From NCBI RefSeq assembly GCF_003097655.1, contig NZ_QCZH01000003.1, positions 124,001-188,000 of the forward strand: 64,000 nucleotides of DNA, given 5' to 3'. Below the pieces are notes generated by a model. It was given only the letters and a program-made list of their open reading frames with translations. It searched no databases and had not been told where the DNA came from. Of this stretch, positions 36,175-44,717 are shown piece after piece. This DNA is from Flavobacterium laiguense (GTDB lineage Bacteria > Bacteroidota > Bacteroidia > Flavobacteriales > Flavobacteriaceae). The translations under genes were made by a program, and so were the position numbers. Position 1 is the first letter of the stretch. Each line of letters begins with the position of its first letter.

Positions 36175-37314
36175 ATGAACTTATTTGACGTTTACCCTTT
36201 ATACAACATCACTCCTGTAAAAGCGCTTGATTGCACAATTACAGATGAAAATGGTGTAGAATATTTAGATTTATATAGTGGCCACGGAGTAATTTCCATA
36301 GGACACACCCAACCTGATTATGTAGCCAAATTGAAAAATCAATTGGACAATATCGGATTTTATTCGAATGCAATTCAGAATCCATTGCAAGTGGAATTCG
36401 CAGAGAAATTAGGCAAACTTTCAGGTTGTGAAGAATACAGCTTATTCTTGTGCAGTTCTGGAGCCGAAGCCAATGAAAATGCATTGAAACTAGCTTCTTT
36501 TCACAACGGAAAATCGAGAGTAATTTCTTTTGAAAACTCTTTCCACGGAAGAACCTCGGCAGCGGTTGCAGTAACAGATAACAAAAAAATTGTTGCCCCA
36601 ATCAATGCGCAACAAGTCGTTACTTTCTTGCCTTTAAACAATATTGATTTGGTAGAATCCGAATTGAAAAAAGGGGATGTTTGTACCGTAATTATCGAAG
36701 GAATTCAAGGAGTTGGAGGATTGGATGAAGGAACAACCGAATTTTTCCAAGGATTAGAGAAATTGTGTAATCAATACGATGTAGTTTTAATATTGGATGA
36801 AGTACAATCAGGTTACGGAAGAAGCGGAAAGTTTTTTGCCTTTCAACAGCACAACATCAAACCGGATATTATTTGCCTTGCCAAAGGAATGGGGAACGGT
36901 TTCCCGATTGGCGGAATCCTGATTGCACCCAAATTCACCGCTAGCCACGGATTGTTAGGAACAACTTTTGGAGGAAGCCACCTTGCTTGTGCCGCCGGAA
37001 TTGCCGTTTTGGATGTAATCGAAAATCAAAAACTGATAGACAATGTAAATGACGTTTACGCTTATTTCTTGGAAGCCATCAAACAAGTTCCTGAAATTGT
37101 CAAAGTGAAAGGAAAAGGATTAATGCTGGGCGTGGAATTTGATTTTGAAGTAGGTCCTTTGCGTAAAAAACTGATAGTTGAAAAGCTTATTTTCACAGGA
37201 AGTGCCAACAATAAAAATCTATTGAGAATCCTTCCGCCTTTGACCATCAAAAAGGAAGCTATTGATACATTCATTGTAGCCTTGAAAGAAAGCTTAGCGG
37301 AATTGAAAGCATAG
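36175..37314 (+). CDS. argD: Acetylornithine (or succinylornithine) aminotransferase
   Basis: The protein has 379 residues from ATG 36175 (MNLFDVYPLYNITPVKA). The in-frame ATG at 36112 would add 21 residues encoded by a repeat-like spacer. This class-III PLP aminotransferase shows LCSSGAEANENALKLA, ILDEVQSGYGRSGKFFA and the PLP-lysine motif LAKGMGNGFPIGG. It transaminates acyl-glutamate semialdehyde to acyl-ornithine. Confidence 0.92.
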   Translation: MNLFDVYPLYNITPVKALDCTITDENGVEYLDLYSGHGVISIGHTQPDYVAKLKNQLDNIGFYSNAIQNPLQVEFAEKLGKLSGCEEYSLFLCSSGAEANENALKLASFHNGKSRVISFENSFHGRTSAAVAVTDNKKIVAPINAQQVVTFLPLNNIDLVESELKKGDVCTVIIEGIQGVGGLDEGTTEFFQGLEKLCNQYDVVLILDEVQSGYGRSGKFFAFQQHNIKPDIICLAKGMGNGFPIGGILIAPKFTASHGLLGTTFGGSHLACAAGIAVLDVIENQKLIDNVNDVYAYFLEAIKQVPEIVKVKGKGLMLGVEFDFEVGPLRKKLIVEKLIFTGSANNKNLLRILPPLTIKKEAIDTFIVALKESLAELKA

Positions 37315-37356
37315 TTTTTAATTCTAAAATCTAACCTCTAAAATCTAAAATAGATA

Positions 37357-38553
37357 ATGAGCCATTTATTACCCATACAAAAAAGAAATGCAGTTCTGAA
37401 TCGAATGGCCCATTTGCTCGAACAAGAAAGAACCAACATCAAAAAAAGCAATCAGGAAGATCTTGAGAACTATAAAGGCGATGATTTGGCGATGGGAAAA
37501 CGCTTGCTTGTAGATGATGCCAAAATTGACGGCATGATACTTTCGTTGCGTCAATTGTTTGCCCAAGAAGATCCTGTGGGTCAGGAACGCTTTCATTTTG
37601 TACATGAAAATGGCATCAAAATCACCAATAAAACATCGGCTTTCGGAACGATATTGATTATTTATGAATCAAGACCGGACGTAACGGTTGAAGCAGGAGG
37701 TATTGCTTTCAAATCGGGGAATAAAATCCTCTTGAAAGGCGGTAAAGAATCCTTACGTTCCAATTTAACGATTGTGAGTCTTTGGCATCAAGCCCTAAAA
37801 GACAATGATATAGACACGAATTGGGTGGAATATCTCAATTACGACCGAAACGAAACCCAAGCCTTTTTGGAAAAACCAACTCAAAAAGTAGATTTAATTG
37901 TCCCAAGAGGTGGCGAAAATCTAATTGCTTTTGTCAAAAAACACGCTACTTGCCCTGTAATTGTTAGCGGTCGTGGGAATAATTTTGTGTATGTCGATAA
38001 GGAAGCGAACTTAGATCAAGCACTTTCTATTATTATCAATGGAAAGACATCGAATATTTCGGTTTGTAATGCTTTAGACAAAGTATTAATCGACACTAAT
38101 TTACCAAACTGGGAAGAATTTGCTGAAAAATTAGTAACCGAATTGAAGAAATTCAATGTAATCCTATTAGGAGATGCCGCTTTCGCGAAAGCTACGCAGG
38201 TAGATTGCATTGAGAATGATTTAATATGGTATGAAGAATTTTTGGATTATAAAATTGTAATCGGAGTTACGAATTCCAATCAAGAAGCAATTGAAAAAAT
38301 AAACAAATATTGTGGAGGACATTCGGCTTCCATCATCACCAAAAATGATGCAGTTGCTCAAGAATTCATGGAAAATGTAGATACCGCAGCAGTCTATCAA
38401 AACGCCTCTACCCGATTTACAGATGGCGGGCAATTTGGTCTTGGCGGAGAATTAGCGATAAGCACAGACAAACTCCACCAACGAGGCCCCATCGGATTAC
38501 AGCATTTAGTGACCAATAAATGGTACATTTATGGTGATGGACAGATTCGGTGA
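37357..38553 (+). CDS. proA: Glutamate-5-semialdehyde dehydrogenase (gamma-glutamyl phosphate reductase)
   Basis: This 398-residue enzyme makes glutamate-5-semialdehyde in proline synthesis. The catalytic Cys lies in TSNISVCNALDKVL. Other family motifs are IVPRGGENLIAFVKKHA and ASTRFTDGGQFGLGGELAIS. Embedding proA and proB inside the arginine cluster links the two glutamate-derived pathways. Confidence 0.92.
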   Translation: MSHLLPIQKRNAVLNRMAHLLEQERTNIKKSNQEDLENYKGDDLAMGKRLLVDDAKIDGMILSLRQLFAQEDPVGQERFHFVHENGIKITNKTSAFGTILIIYESRPDVTVEAGGIAFKSGNKILLKGGKESLRSNLTIVSLWHQALKDNDIDTNWVEYLNYDRNETQAFLEKPTQKVDLIVPRGGENLIAFVKKHATCPVIVSGRGNNFVYVDKEANLDQALSIIINGKTSNISVCNALDKVLIDTNLPNWEEFAEKLVTELKKFNVILLGDAAFAKATQVDCIENDLIWYEEFLDYKIVIGVTNSNQEAIEKINKYCGGHSASIITKNDAVAQEFMENVDTAAVYQNASTRFTDGGQFGLGGELAISTDKLHQRGPIGLQHLVTNKWYIYGDGQIR

Positions 38554-38719
38554 AAAGATTACAGATTTTAGAATTTAGAATTTAGATTAAAGAAGAAAGA
38601 ACAAAGAAAAAAGATTTCAAAATATTGACACAAAGCTTTGTGACCTTTGCGTTTTTAAACGTTTCAATTATTAAAAACTTTGTGCCCTTTGTAGTTAAAA
38701 GCGGTTTAAAAAAATAAAA
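38554..38719. repeat. Low-complexity spacer with ctttgtg/ctttgcg words
   Basis: Contains short directly repeated words: ttagaatttagaatttagatt (in parts), ctttgtgacctttgcg and ctttgtgccctttg. Similar words recur before argH (42683-42730). No gene is visible. Confidence 0.5.
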
Positions 38720-39481
38720 ATGGCTAAAAAAAGAATATTACTAAAGTTAGGTAGCAACACCTTAACCAAAGAAACCAATCATATTTCGAGAGGAAAAATT
38801 GAGGATATTGGGATGCAAATAGCTGCTTTACAAAATGAATATGAATTCATCATTGTTAGTTCTGGAGCGATTGCTGCAGCCAAACAATTTGTAAAATTAG
38901 ACAATAACGACCAGGAAGTCTTTGTCAAACAAGCCTTGGCATCCATTGGACAGCCTCATTTGATGCGGATTTACCACGAAAATTTCAGTGATTTGGGTTT
39001 GCATATTTCACAATGCCTACTCTCCTATTCTGATTTTGAAAAGGAACAGTCCAAAGTCAACATCGTAAACACCATCAATGTATTGGTAAAAAACAATTAC
39101 ATTCCGATTATCAACGAAAATGATACTGTAGCAACAGATGAAATACAGTTTGGAGACAACGATAAATTGGCGGCATTGGCAGCGGTTTTACTAAACGTTG
39201 ACATTCTGATTATCGCCACCAATACCAACGGAATTTATACCAAGTCGTCTATATATGATGAAGTACCGGAAACTATACAATTAGTAACCGATTTATCACT
39301 GTTGCAAAAAGAAATTGGTGATGTAAAATCATCTCACGGAACAGGCGGTATGCAATCCAAAATTGATTCGGCGGCCATTGCCAAAGCCGCAAATATCGAA
39401 ACTTGGATTGTAAATGGACTAGAAGATAATTTTATGTTGAAAGCTTTAAATAATGAAATTGCTTTTACAAAGATTATATAA
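38720..39481 (+). CDS. proB: Glutamate 5-kinase
   Basis: This 253-residue amino-acid-kinase-fold enzyme phosphorylates glutamate for proline synthesis. It carries RILLKLGSNTLTKE at the start, IIVSSGAIAAAK, NENDTVATDEIQFGDNDKLA and SHGTGGMQSKIDSA. There is no C-terminal PUA domain, which is normal for the short form in this phylum. Confidence 0.92.
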   Translation: MAKKRILLKLGSNTLTKETNHISRGKIEDIGMQIAALQNEYEFIIVSSGAIAAAKQFVKLDNNDQEVFVKQALASIGQPHLMRIYHENFSDLGLHISQCLLSYSDFEKEQSKVNIVNTINVLVKNNYIPIINENDTVATDEIQFGDNDKLAALAAVLLNVDILIIATNTNGIYTKSSIYDEVPETIQLVTDLSLLQKEIGDVKSSHGTGGMQSKIDSAAIAKAANIETWIVNGLEDNFMLKALNNEIAFTKII

Positions 39482-39555
39482 AAATGTTCATTTGGTTAAT
39501 CGTTAATTCGGTTAATCGATTAAACCAATAAACGAATAAACTAAACAAAAAAGCT

Positions 39556-40515
39556 ATGAACTACACCTCCATAAAAGAAATCGACTCCCTCAAAAAATGG
39601 GTGACACAAGCATTGAAAATCAAAAAAAATCCGCTTAAAAATCAAAAACTAGGGAAGAACAAAACCTTGGGAATGTTGTTTTTTAATTCGAGTTTGAGAA
39701 CCCGTTTGAGTACCCAAAAAGCAGCCTTGAATTTGGGTATGAACGTTATGGTGATGAACTTTACCAGCGAAGGTTGGACACTGGAATTTGAAGACGGAGC
39801 CATCATGAACCAAGGTGCTTCGGAACATATCAAAGAAGCTGCCGAAGTAGTTTCTCAATACTGCGATATTATTGCCATTAGAGCTTTTGCAGGTTTGGTA
39901 GACAAAGAAAAAGACAATGCCGAAACGGTAATGAGTGGTTTTTTAAAATATGCAACCGTGCCAGTTCTAAATATGGAAAGCGCTACAGGACACCCACTGC
40001 AGTCCCTTGCTGATGCAATCACGATGGAAGAACACAAAACCAAACACAGACCAAAAGTGGTTTTATCATGGGCGCCACATCCTAGAGCGTTACCGCAAGC
40101 GGTACCCAACTCATTCGTGGAAATGATGCAGTTGCAAACCGAAATGGATTTTGTGATTACGCACCCGGAAGGTTACGAATTGAATCCTGAAATCACCAAA
40201 GATTCCAAAATCGAGTATGATCAGGATAAAGCTTTTGAAAACGCCGATTTTATCTATGCCAAAAACTGGAGCAATTACAAAGAATATGGTAAAATCACCA
40301 ATTCCGACCCCAATTGGACGATTACTGCCGAAAAAATGAAACTGACCAATAATGCCAAATTCATGCACTGTTTGCCAGTAAGACGTAATGTAATTGTAAC
40401 AGACGAAGTGATTGACAGCGAAAATTCGATCGTGATTGAACAAGCCAATAACAGAACCTATTCGGCTCAATTGGTTTTACAGAAGATTTTGAAAAAATTA
40501 GAGAAAAGAAAATAG
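39556..40515 (+). CDS. argF': N-acyl-ornithine carbamoyltransferase (probably N-acetylornithine form)
   Basis: This 319-residue transcarbamylase has the SLRTRLSTQ carbamoyl-phosphate loop in place of STRTR, HPLQSLADA and HCLPVRRN. It resembles the N-acetyl- and N-succinylornithine enzymes of Xanthomonas and Bacteroides rather than classical OTCase. At position 90 it has Glu, in the segment GASEHIKEAA. In published work, Glu at this place gives acetylornithine specificity and Pro gives succinylornithine specificity. The alignment is from memory. It carbamylates acetylornithine to acetylcitrulline. Confidence 0.85.
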   Translation: MNYTSIKEIDSLKKWVTQALKIKKNPLKNQKLGKNKTLGMLFFNSSLRTRLSTQKAALNLGMNVMVMNFTSEGWTLEFEDGAIMNQGASEHIKEAAEVVSQYCDIIAIRAFAGLVDKEKDNAETVMSGFLKYATVPVLNMESATGHPLQSLADAITMEEHKTKHRPKVVLSWAPHPRALPQAVPNSFVEMMQLQTEMDFVITHPEGYELNPEITKDSKIEYDQDKAFENADFIYAKNWSNYKEYGKITNSDPNWTITAEKMKLTNNAKFMHCLPVRRNVIVTDEVIDSENSIVIEQANNRTYSAQLVLQKILKKLEKRK

Positions 40516-40603
40516 AACATAGATGATAGACGGATAGATAATAGACACTTCGGTGATCACAAATCTAAAATCGTTAATCAGCAATCAACAATCATAAATC
40601 ATT

Positions 40604-41380
40604 ATGACTCCATTATCAATCATAAAAATAGGTGGCAACATCATCGATAATCCAACAGAACTGGCACAATTCCTTACCGATTTTTCAAAAATTGAAGGTT
40701 ACAAAATTCTCGTTCACGGTGGCGGAAAATCGGCTACCAAAATGGCGCAAAGTATTGGATTAGTTCCACAAATGATTGACGGACGCCGCATTACTGATAA
40801 GCCTATGCTAGATGTAGTAGTGATGATTTATGCTGGGGAGATCAACAAAAATGTAGTGGCTCAATTGCAGGCGAATAACACCAATGCGATGGGTTTTTCG
40901 GGTGCCGATGGTAATTTGATTCTGTCAACCAAACGAAACCACCCCACAATTGATTATGGTTTTGTAGGCGATGTGCAAAAAGTGAATACCCCTTTATTGA
41001 AAACGTTATTAAAAAGCGGAATAACTCCCGTTTTTTGCGCCATCACACACGATGGAAATGGGCAATTATTAAATACCAACGCCGATACGATTGCCAGTGA
41101 ATTGGCTATTGCCTTATCCGAAATATTTGAAGTTACCCTAACCTATTGCTTCGAAAAACCGGGGGTTTTGTACGATGCAGAGGATGACAACTCGGTAATC
41201 GAACAAATCAATCACGAATTGTACACCAAATTAAAAGCCGAAAAAGCCATACATTCCGGTATGATTCCTAAATTAGACAATTGTTTCAACAGTTTGTCCA
41301 AAGGCGTACAAAAAATAAAAATTGGACACCACAGAATGTTACAAAATGCTGAAGTTATACACACAAGCATTGAATTATAA
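40604..41380 (+). CDS. argB: N-acetylglutamate (or N-acylglutamate) kinase
   Basis: This 258-residue amino-acid-kinase-fold enzyme phosphorylates N-acylglutamate, the second step. SIIKIGGNIIDNP and ILVHGGGKSATKMAQS are the N-terminal nucleotide and substrate motifs. NTNADTIASELAIAL and SGMIPKLDNCFNSL complete the family pattern. Confidence 0.92.
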   Translation: MTPLSIIKIGGNIIDNPTELAQFLTDFSKIEGYKILVHGGGKSATKMAQSIGLVPQMIDGRRITDKPMLDVVVMIYAGEINKNVVAQLQANNTNAMGFSGADGNLILSTKRNHPTIDYGFVGDVQKVNTPLLKTLLKSGITPVFCAITHDGNGQLLNTNADTIASELAIALSEIFEVTLTYCFEKPGVLYDAEDDNSVIEQINHELYTKLKAEKAIHSGMIPKLDNCFNSLSKGVQKIKIGHHRMLQNAEVIHTSIEL

Positions 41381-41391
41381 AAAGCTAGAAC

Positions 41392-41424
41392 AGACCTGTC
41401 GGATTTTAAAAACCTGACAGGTCT
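41392..41424. repeat. agacctgtc-type palindrome between argB and argE
   Basis: agacctgtcgg (41392-41402) pairs with cctgacaggtct (41413-41424) around an A/T loop. It is a short intergenic palindrome of a type I associate with Flavobacterium spacers. Confidence 0.65.
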
Positions 41425-41436
41425 CAGAAGAAAAAC

Positions 41437-42504
41437 ATGAAAAACATAGAAACCCTAACACAAGAAGCCATCGCGTTATTAAAATCTCTAATCGAAACTC
41501 CTTCCTTTTCGAGTGAAGAAGATCTTACAGCACTTTTAATTGAAGATTGGTTTAGCAAAAACAACATTCCTTTCGAACGGGAAAACAACAATATCTGGGC
41601 TTACAATCAGCATTTCGATAAATCAAGACCTACATTATTACTCAACTCCCATCACGATACCGTAAAACCCAATCAGGGGTATACCAACGATCCGTTTAAA
41701 GCCATCGAAAAAGAAGGTAAATTGTACGGATTGGGAAGCAATGATGCAGGAGGTTGTCTGGTTTCTCTTATGGCGACTTTCGCTTATTTTTATGCCAAAG
41801 AAAACCTTTCCCATAATATTGTAATGGTCGCTTCTGCCGAAGAAGAGAGCAGTGGGAAAAATGGATTAAACAGTGTTTTGAAACATTTACCCGAGTTGGA
41901 TTGCGCCATCGTGGGAGAACCTACTTTGATGCAATTGGCCGTTGCCGAAAAAGGATTATTGGTACTCGATGTCGTTGTAAAAGGAACCGCCAGTCACGCG
42001 GCTCACAATAACCTTGATAACCCAATTTACAATGCGATGTCTGTTATTCAATGGTTCAATAGCTATCAATTCGAAAAAGTATCCGAGGTTTTAGGTCCCG
42101 TAAAAATGACCGTAACCCAAATCAATGCAGGAAAACAACACAACGTAGTTCCCGCCGAATGCCATTTGGTAGTCGATATTCGCGTCAATGATTGTTACAG
42201 CAATGTCGAAATTTTAGAAACTGTCAACAAGAATCTAACCGCTCAAATCACACCGCGTTCGATGCACTTAAACGCCTCCTCCATTCCCGTTTCGCACGGT
42301 TTGGTGCAAGCCGGAATCGCATTGGGAAGAACGACTTATGGCTCGCCTACCCTTTCGGATCAGTCGGTTTTGAGCTGTCAATCCTTGAAATTAGGCCCTG
42401 GAGAATCATTGCGGTCTCACTCGGCAGACGAATTTATATATGTAAACGAAATCGAAGAAGGAATCCAATTGTACATCAAAATACTGGAGGACTTTTTGAA
42501 ATAA
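41437..42504 (+). CDS. argE: M20-family deacylase (acetylornithine/acetylcitrulline deacetylase)
   Basis: This 355-residue zinc-dependent M20 hydrolase has metal ligands in LLNSHHDTVKPN, LGSNDAGGC and ASAEEESSGKNG, with the dimerisation domain following. With an acyl-ornithine transcarbamylase in the cluster, the likely substrate is N-acetylcitrulline, freeing citrulline for ArgG. Confidence 0.9.
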   Translation: MKNIETLTQEAIALLKSLIETPSFSSEEDLTALLIEDWFSKNNIPFERENNNIWAYNQHFDKSRPTLLLNSHHDTVKPNQGYTNDPFKAIEKEGKLYGLGSNDAGGCLVSLMATFAYFYAKENLSHNIVMVASAEEESSGKNGLNSVLKHLPELDCAIVGEPTLMQLAVAEKGLLVLDVVVKGTASHAAHNNLDNPIYNAMSVIQWFNSYQFEKVSEVLGPVKMTVTQINAGKQHNVVPAECHLVVDIRVNDCYSNVEILETVNKNLTAQITPRSMHLNASSIPVSHGLVQAGIALGRTTYGSPTLSDQSVLSCQSLKLGPGESLRSHSADEFIYVNEIEEGIQLYIKILEDFLK

Positions 42505-42517
42505 AATAATATTTTTC

Positions 42518-42650
42518 AGGAGCTATCCCGATAGCTATCGGGACCGCTATCCGCTGCAATCTTTTTTGTTCCTTCGCTATCGCTACGGCACAAAAAGGAT
42601 TTCCGCTTCACACGAGCGACAGCGAACTGGCGAAGCAATCGGGGCTAGGG
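42518..42650 (+). repeat. Dispersed palindromic repeat, family A copy 2
   Basis: It begins aggagctatcccg and ends cggggcta. It contains the perfect 18-base palindrome tcccgatagctatcggga (42526-42543) and a weaker central hairpin around the cttttttgttcc / ggcacaaaaagg arms. Confidence 0.75.
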
Positions 42651-42745
42651 CAATCGAGAAACAAGAAAACTTTTGGAATAATAGAAACTTTGTGAATCTT
42701 TAGGCTTCCTTTGGGAAACTCTGCGAAACAAAAAACAAATATCTT

Positions 42746-44026
42746 ATGAAACTTTGGGAAAAAGGAATACCAACCGACAAACAAATCGAACATTTTACGG
42801 TAGGAAACGATAGAGAACTCGATTTGGTTTTGGCCAAATACGATGCTTTAGGCTCCATTGCCCACGCCAAAATGTTAGGGCAAATTGGTCTATTGACAGA
42901 TGTTGAAACCGAATCTTTGGTCTTGGCATTAGACGAAATCATAAAAGACATTGCAAACGGAAATTTCGAAATTGAGGACAGTTTTGAAGACGTACATTCC
43001 AAAATCGAATATTTACTGACGGTAAAACTGGGCGATGCCGGAAAAAAAATCCACACCGCACGTTCCCGCAACGATCAAGTTTTGGTCGATGTAAATTTGT
43101 ATCTGAAAGATGTGGTCAAAGAATTGAAAGAGCAGGTAAAAACGCTTTTTGACTTAATGATGGAATCGGCAGAAAAACACCAAAATGTATTGTTGCCGGG
43201 TTACACGCACCTTCAAATTGCAATGCCATCCTCTTTCGGGATGTGGTTTTCTGCTTATGCCGAAAGTCTGATTGATGATATCACAATGCTGAATGCCGCT
43301 TTGAAAATTGTGGATCAAAACCCATTGGGTTCTGCTGCGGGTTATGGAAGTTCGTTTCCTATCAACAGGACATTCACTACTCAGGAATTGGGCTTCGAAA
43401 CCTTAAAATACAATTCGGTTGCGGCACAAATGAGCCGAGGAAAATCAGAAAAAACGGTTGCTTTTGCCATGAGCAGTGTGGCTTCCACCCTTTCTAAATT
43501 TTCTATGGATGTGTGTTTGTATATGAGTCAGAATTTTGGCTTCATCGGTTTGCCATCGCATCTTACCACAGGTTCCAGTATTATGCCACACAAAAAAAAC
43601 CCCGATGTTTTTGAATTAATTCGTGGTAAATGCAATAAAATCCAAGCCTTGCCTTATGAAATCACTTTGATTACCAATAACCTCCCAAGCGGTTACCACA
43701 GGGATTTACAACTCTTGAAAGAAGGGTTGTTTCCTGCAATTCAAAACCTAAAAGCCTGTTTGGATATTGCTATTTTCTCTATCAAAGACATTACGGTAAA
43801 AGACAATATTTTAAATGACCCTAAATACAATTATCTCTTTACGGTTGATACATTAAACGAAATGGTAGTTGCAGGAATGCCTTTTAGGGATGCCTACAAA
43901 GCCGTTGCCGAGCAATTGGAAAACGGAACGTATCAATCTCCAAAAGAGACCAAACATACCCATGAAGGAAGTATCAATAATTTGTGTTTGGAGGAGATAA
44001 AAGCTAAAATGAAGTTGGCTTTTTAA
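42746..44026 (+). CDS. argH: Argininosuccinate lyase
   Basis: This 426-residue fumarase-superfamily enzyme splits argininosuccinate to arginine and fumarate. The signature GSSIMPHKKNPDVFE and the ARSRNDQVLVDVNLYL segment are present. It is the last gene of the cluster and is followed by a strong terminator. Confidence 0.94.
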   Translation: MKLWEKGIPTDKQIEHFTVGNDRELDLVLAKYDALGSIAHAKMLGQIGLLTDVETESLVLALDEIIKDIANGNFEIEDSFEDVHSKIEYLLTVKLGDAGKKIHTARSRNDQVLVDVNLYLKDVVKELKEQVKTLFDLMMESAEKHQNVLLPGYTHLQIAMPSSFGMWFSAYAESLIDDITMLNAALKIVDQNPLGSAAGYGSSFPINRTFTTQELGFETLKYNSVAAQMSRGKSEKTVAFAMSSVASTLSKFSMDVCLYMSQNFGFIGLPSHLTTGSSIMPHKKNPDVFELIRGKCNKIQALPYEITLITNNLPSGYHRDLQLLKEGLFPAIQNLKACLDIAIFSIKDITVKDNILNDPKYNYLFTVDTLNEMVVAGMPFRDAYKAVAEQLENGTYQSPKETKHTHEGSINNLCLEEIKAKMKLAF

Positions 44027-44044
44027 CAAATTCATTACAATTTT

Positions 44045-44100
44045 AAAAGCCACGAATTCACGAATTATATTATTTTAATTCGTGAATTCGTGGCTTTTTT
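44045..44100. terminator. 22-bp hairpin terminator between argH and the YtxJ gene
   Basis: The arms 44045-44066 and 44077-44098 are exact reverse complements and end in T-tracts on both strands, so the hairpin can terminate transcription from both sides. The gccacgaattcacgaatt arm resembles a repeat type I associate with flavobacteria. Confidence 0.85.
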
Positions 44101-44174
44101 AAATAAAATCAATCCGTTTGAATCTGTGTAATCTGTGGCGAAAATCTCCAGCATCATTTAATTCTGGTGTTTTT

Positions 44175-44564
44175 CTACATCCTCCCCTTCAATTCCTCAG
44201 CATCAATATCACTATGCGAAGCATCATAAACCGATTGACCATTTTTTATCAACAACAGTTGCGGAGATTGGTGCACCACTTGAAAACGGCTCGCAATTTC
44301 ATTGGAAACATCACGGTATTCAATCAAATCCAAAAAATAGGTATCGGTTGCATCGGCCGAATCAAATTGATTTTCAAATTGTTTCAATGCAAACCTACTC
44401 ACGCTACAACGAGTACTGTGTTTGAAAATCGCTACTGGTTTTTCATTCGATAAAGCAACAATCTCATTTAGCTGACCTAAGTTGGTTAGTGGAATCCAAT
44501 TGATTTTACTTGTTGTTTCTTTCTTTTCTTCGGAATTACCGAATAAGGAATTAAATATACTCAT
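44175..44564 (-). CDS. ytxJ: Bacillithiol-system redox-active protein YtxJ
   Basis: This 129-residue thioredoxin-fold protein carries the family motif KHSTRCSVSRFAL with a single redox-active Cys, followed by TYFLDLIEYRDVSNEIASRF and the cis-Pro HQSPQLLLIKNG. It is thought to reduce bacillithiolated proteins. The gene is convergent with argH across the shared terminator. Confidence 0.88.
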   Translation of the reverse strand: MSIFNSLFGNSEEKKETTSKINWIPLTNLGQLNEIVALSNEKPVAIFKHSTRCSVSRFALKQFENQFDSADATDTYFLDLIEYRDVSNEIASRFQVVHQSPQLLLIKNGQSVYDASHSDIDAEELKGRM

Positions 44565-44717
44565 TTTGTCGTATTTTATGTCTTTTTGTCTTTATAATAT
44601 GATGAAAATCATCATTCAAACGTCAAATTGTCCGTAAATTTATAGTGGAATATAATTTGATATTTAGTTTGCAAAGTTAGTTATTAAACATATAAAAAAA
44701 ACATAAAACCTTTAGTC

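Noticed and set aside
42192..42509. 105-codon frame inside argE
   Set aside because: Shadow of the argE coding sequence in another frame.
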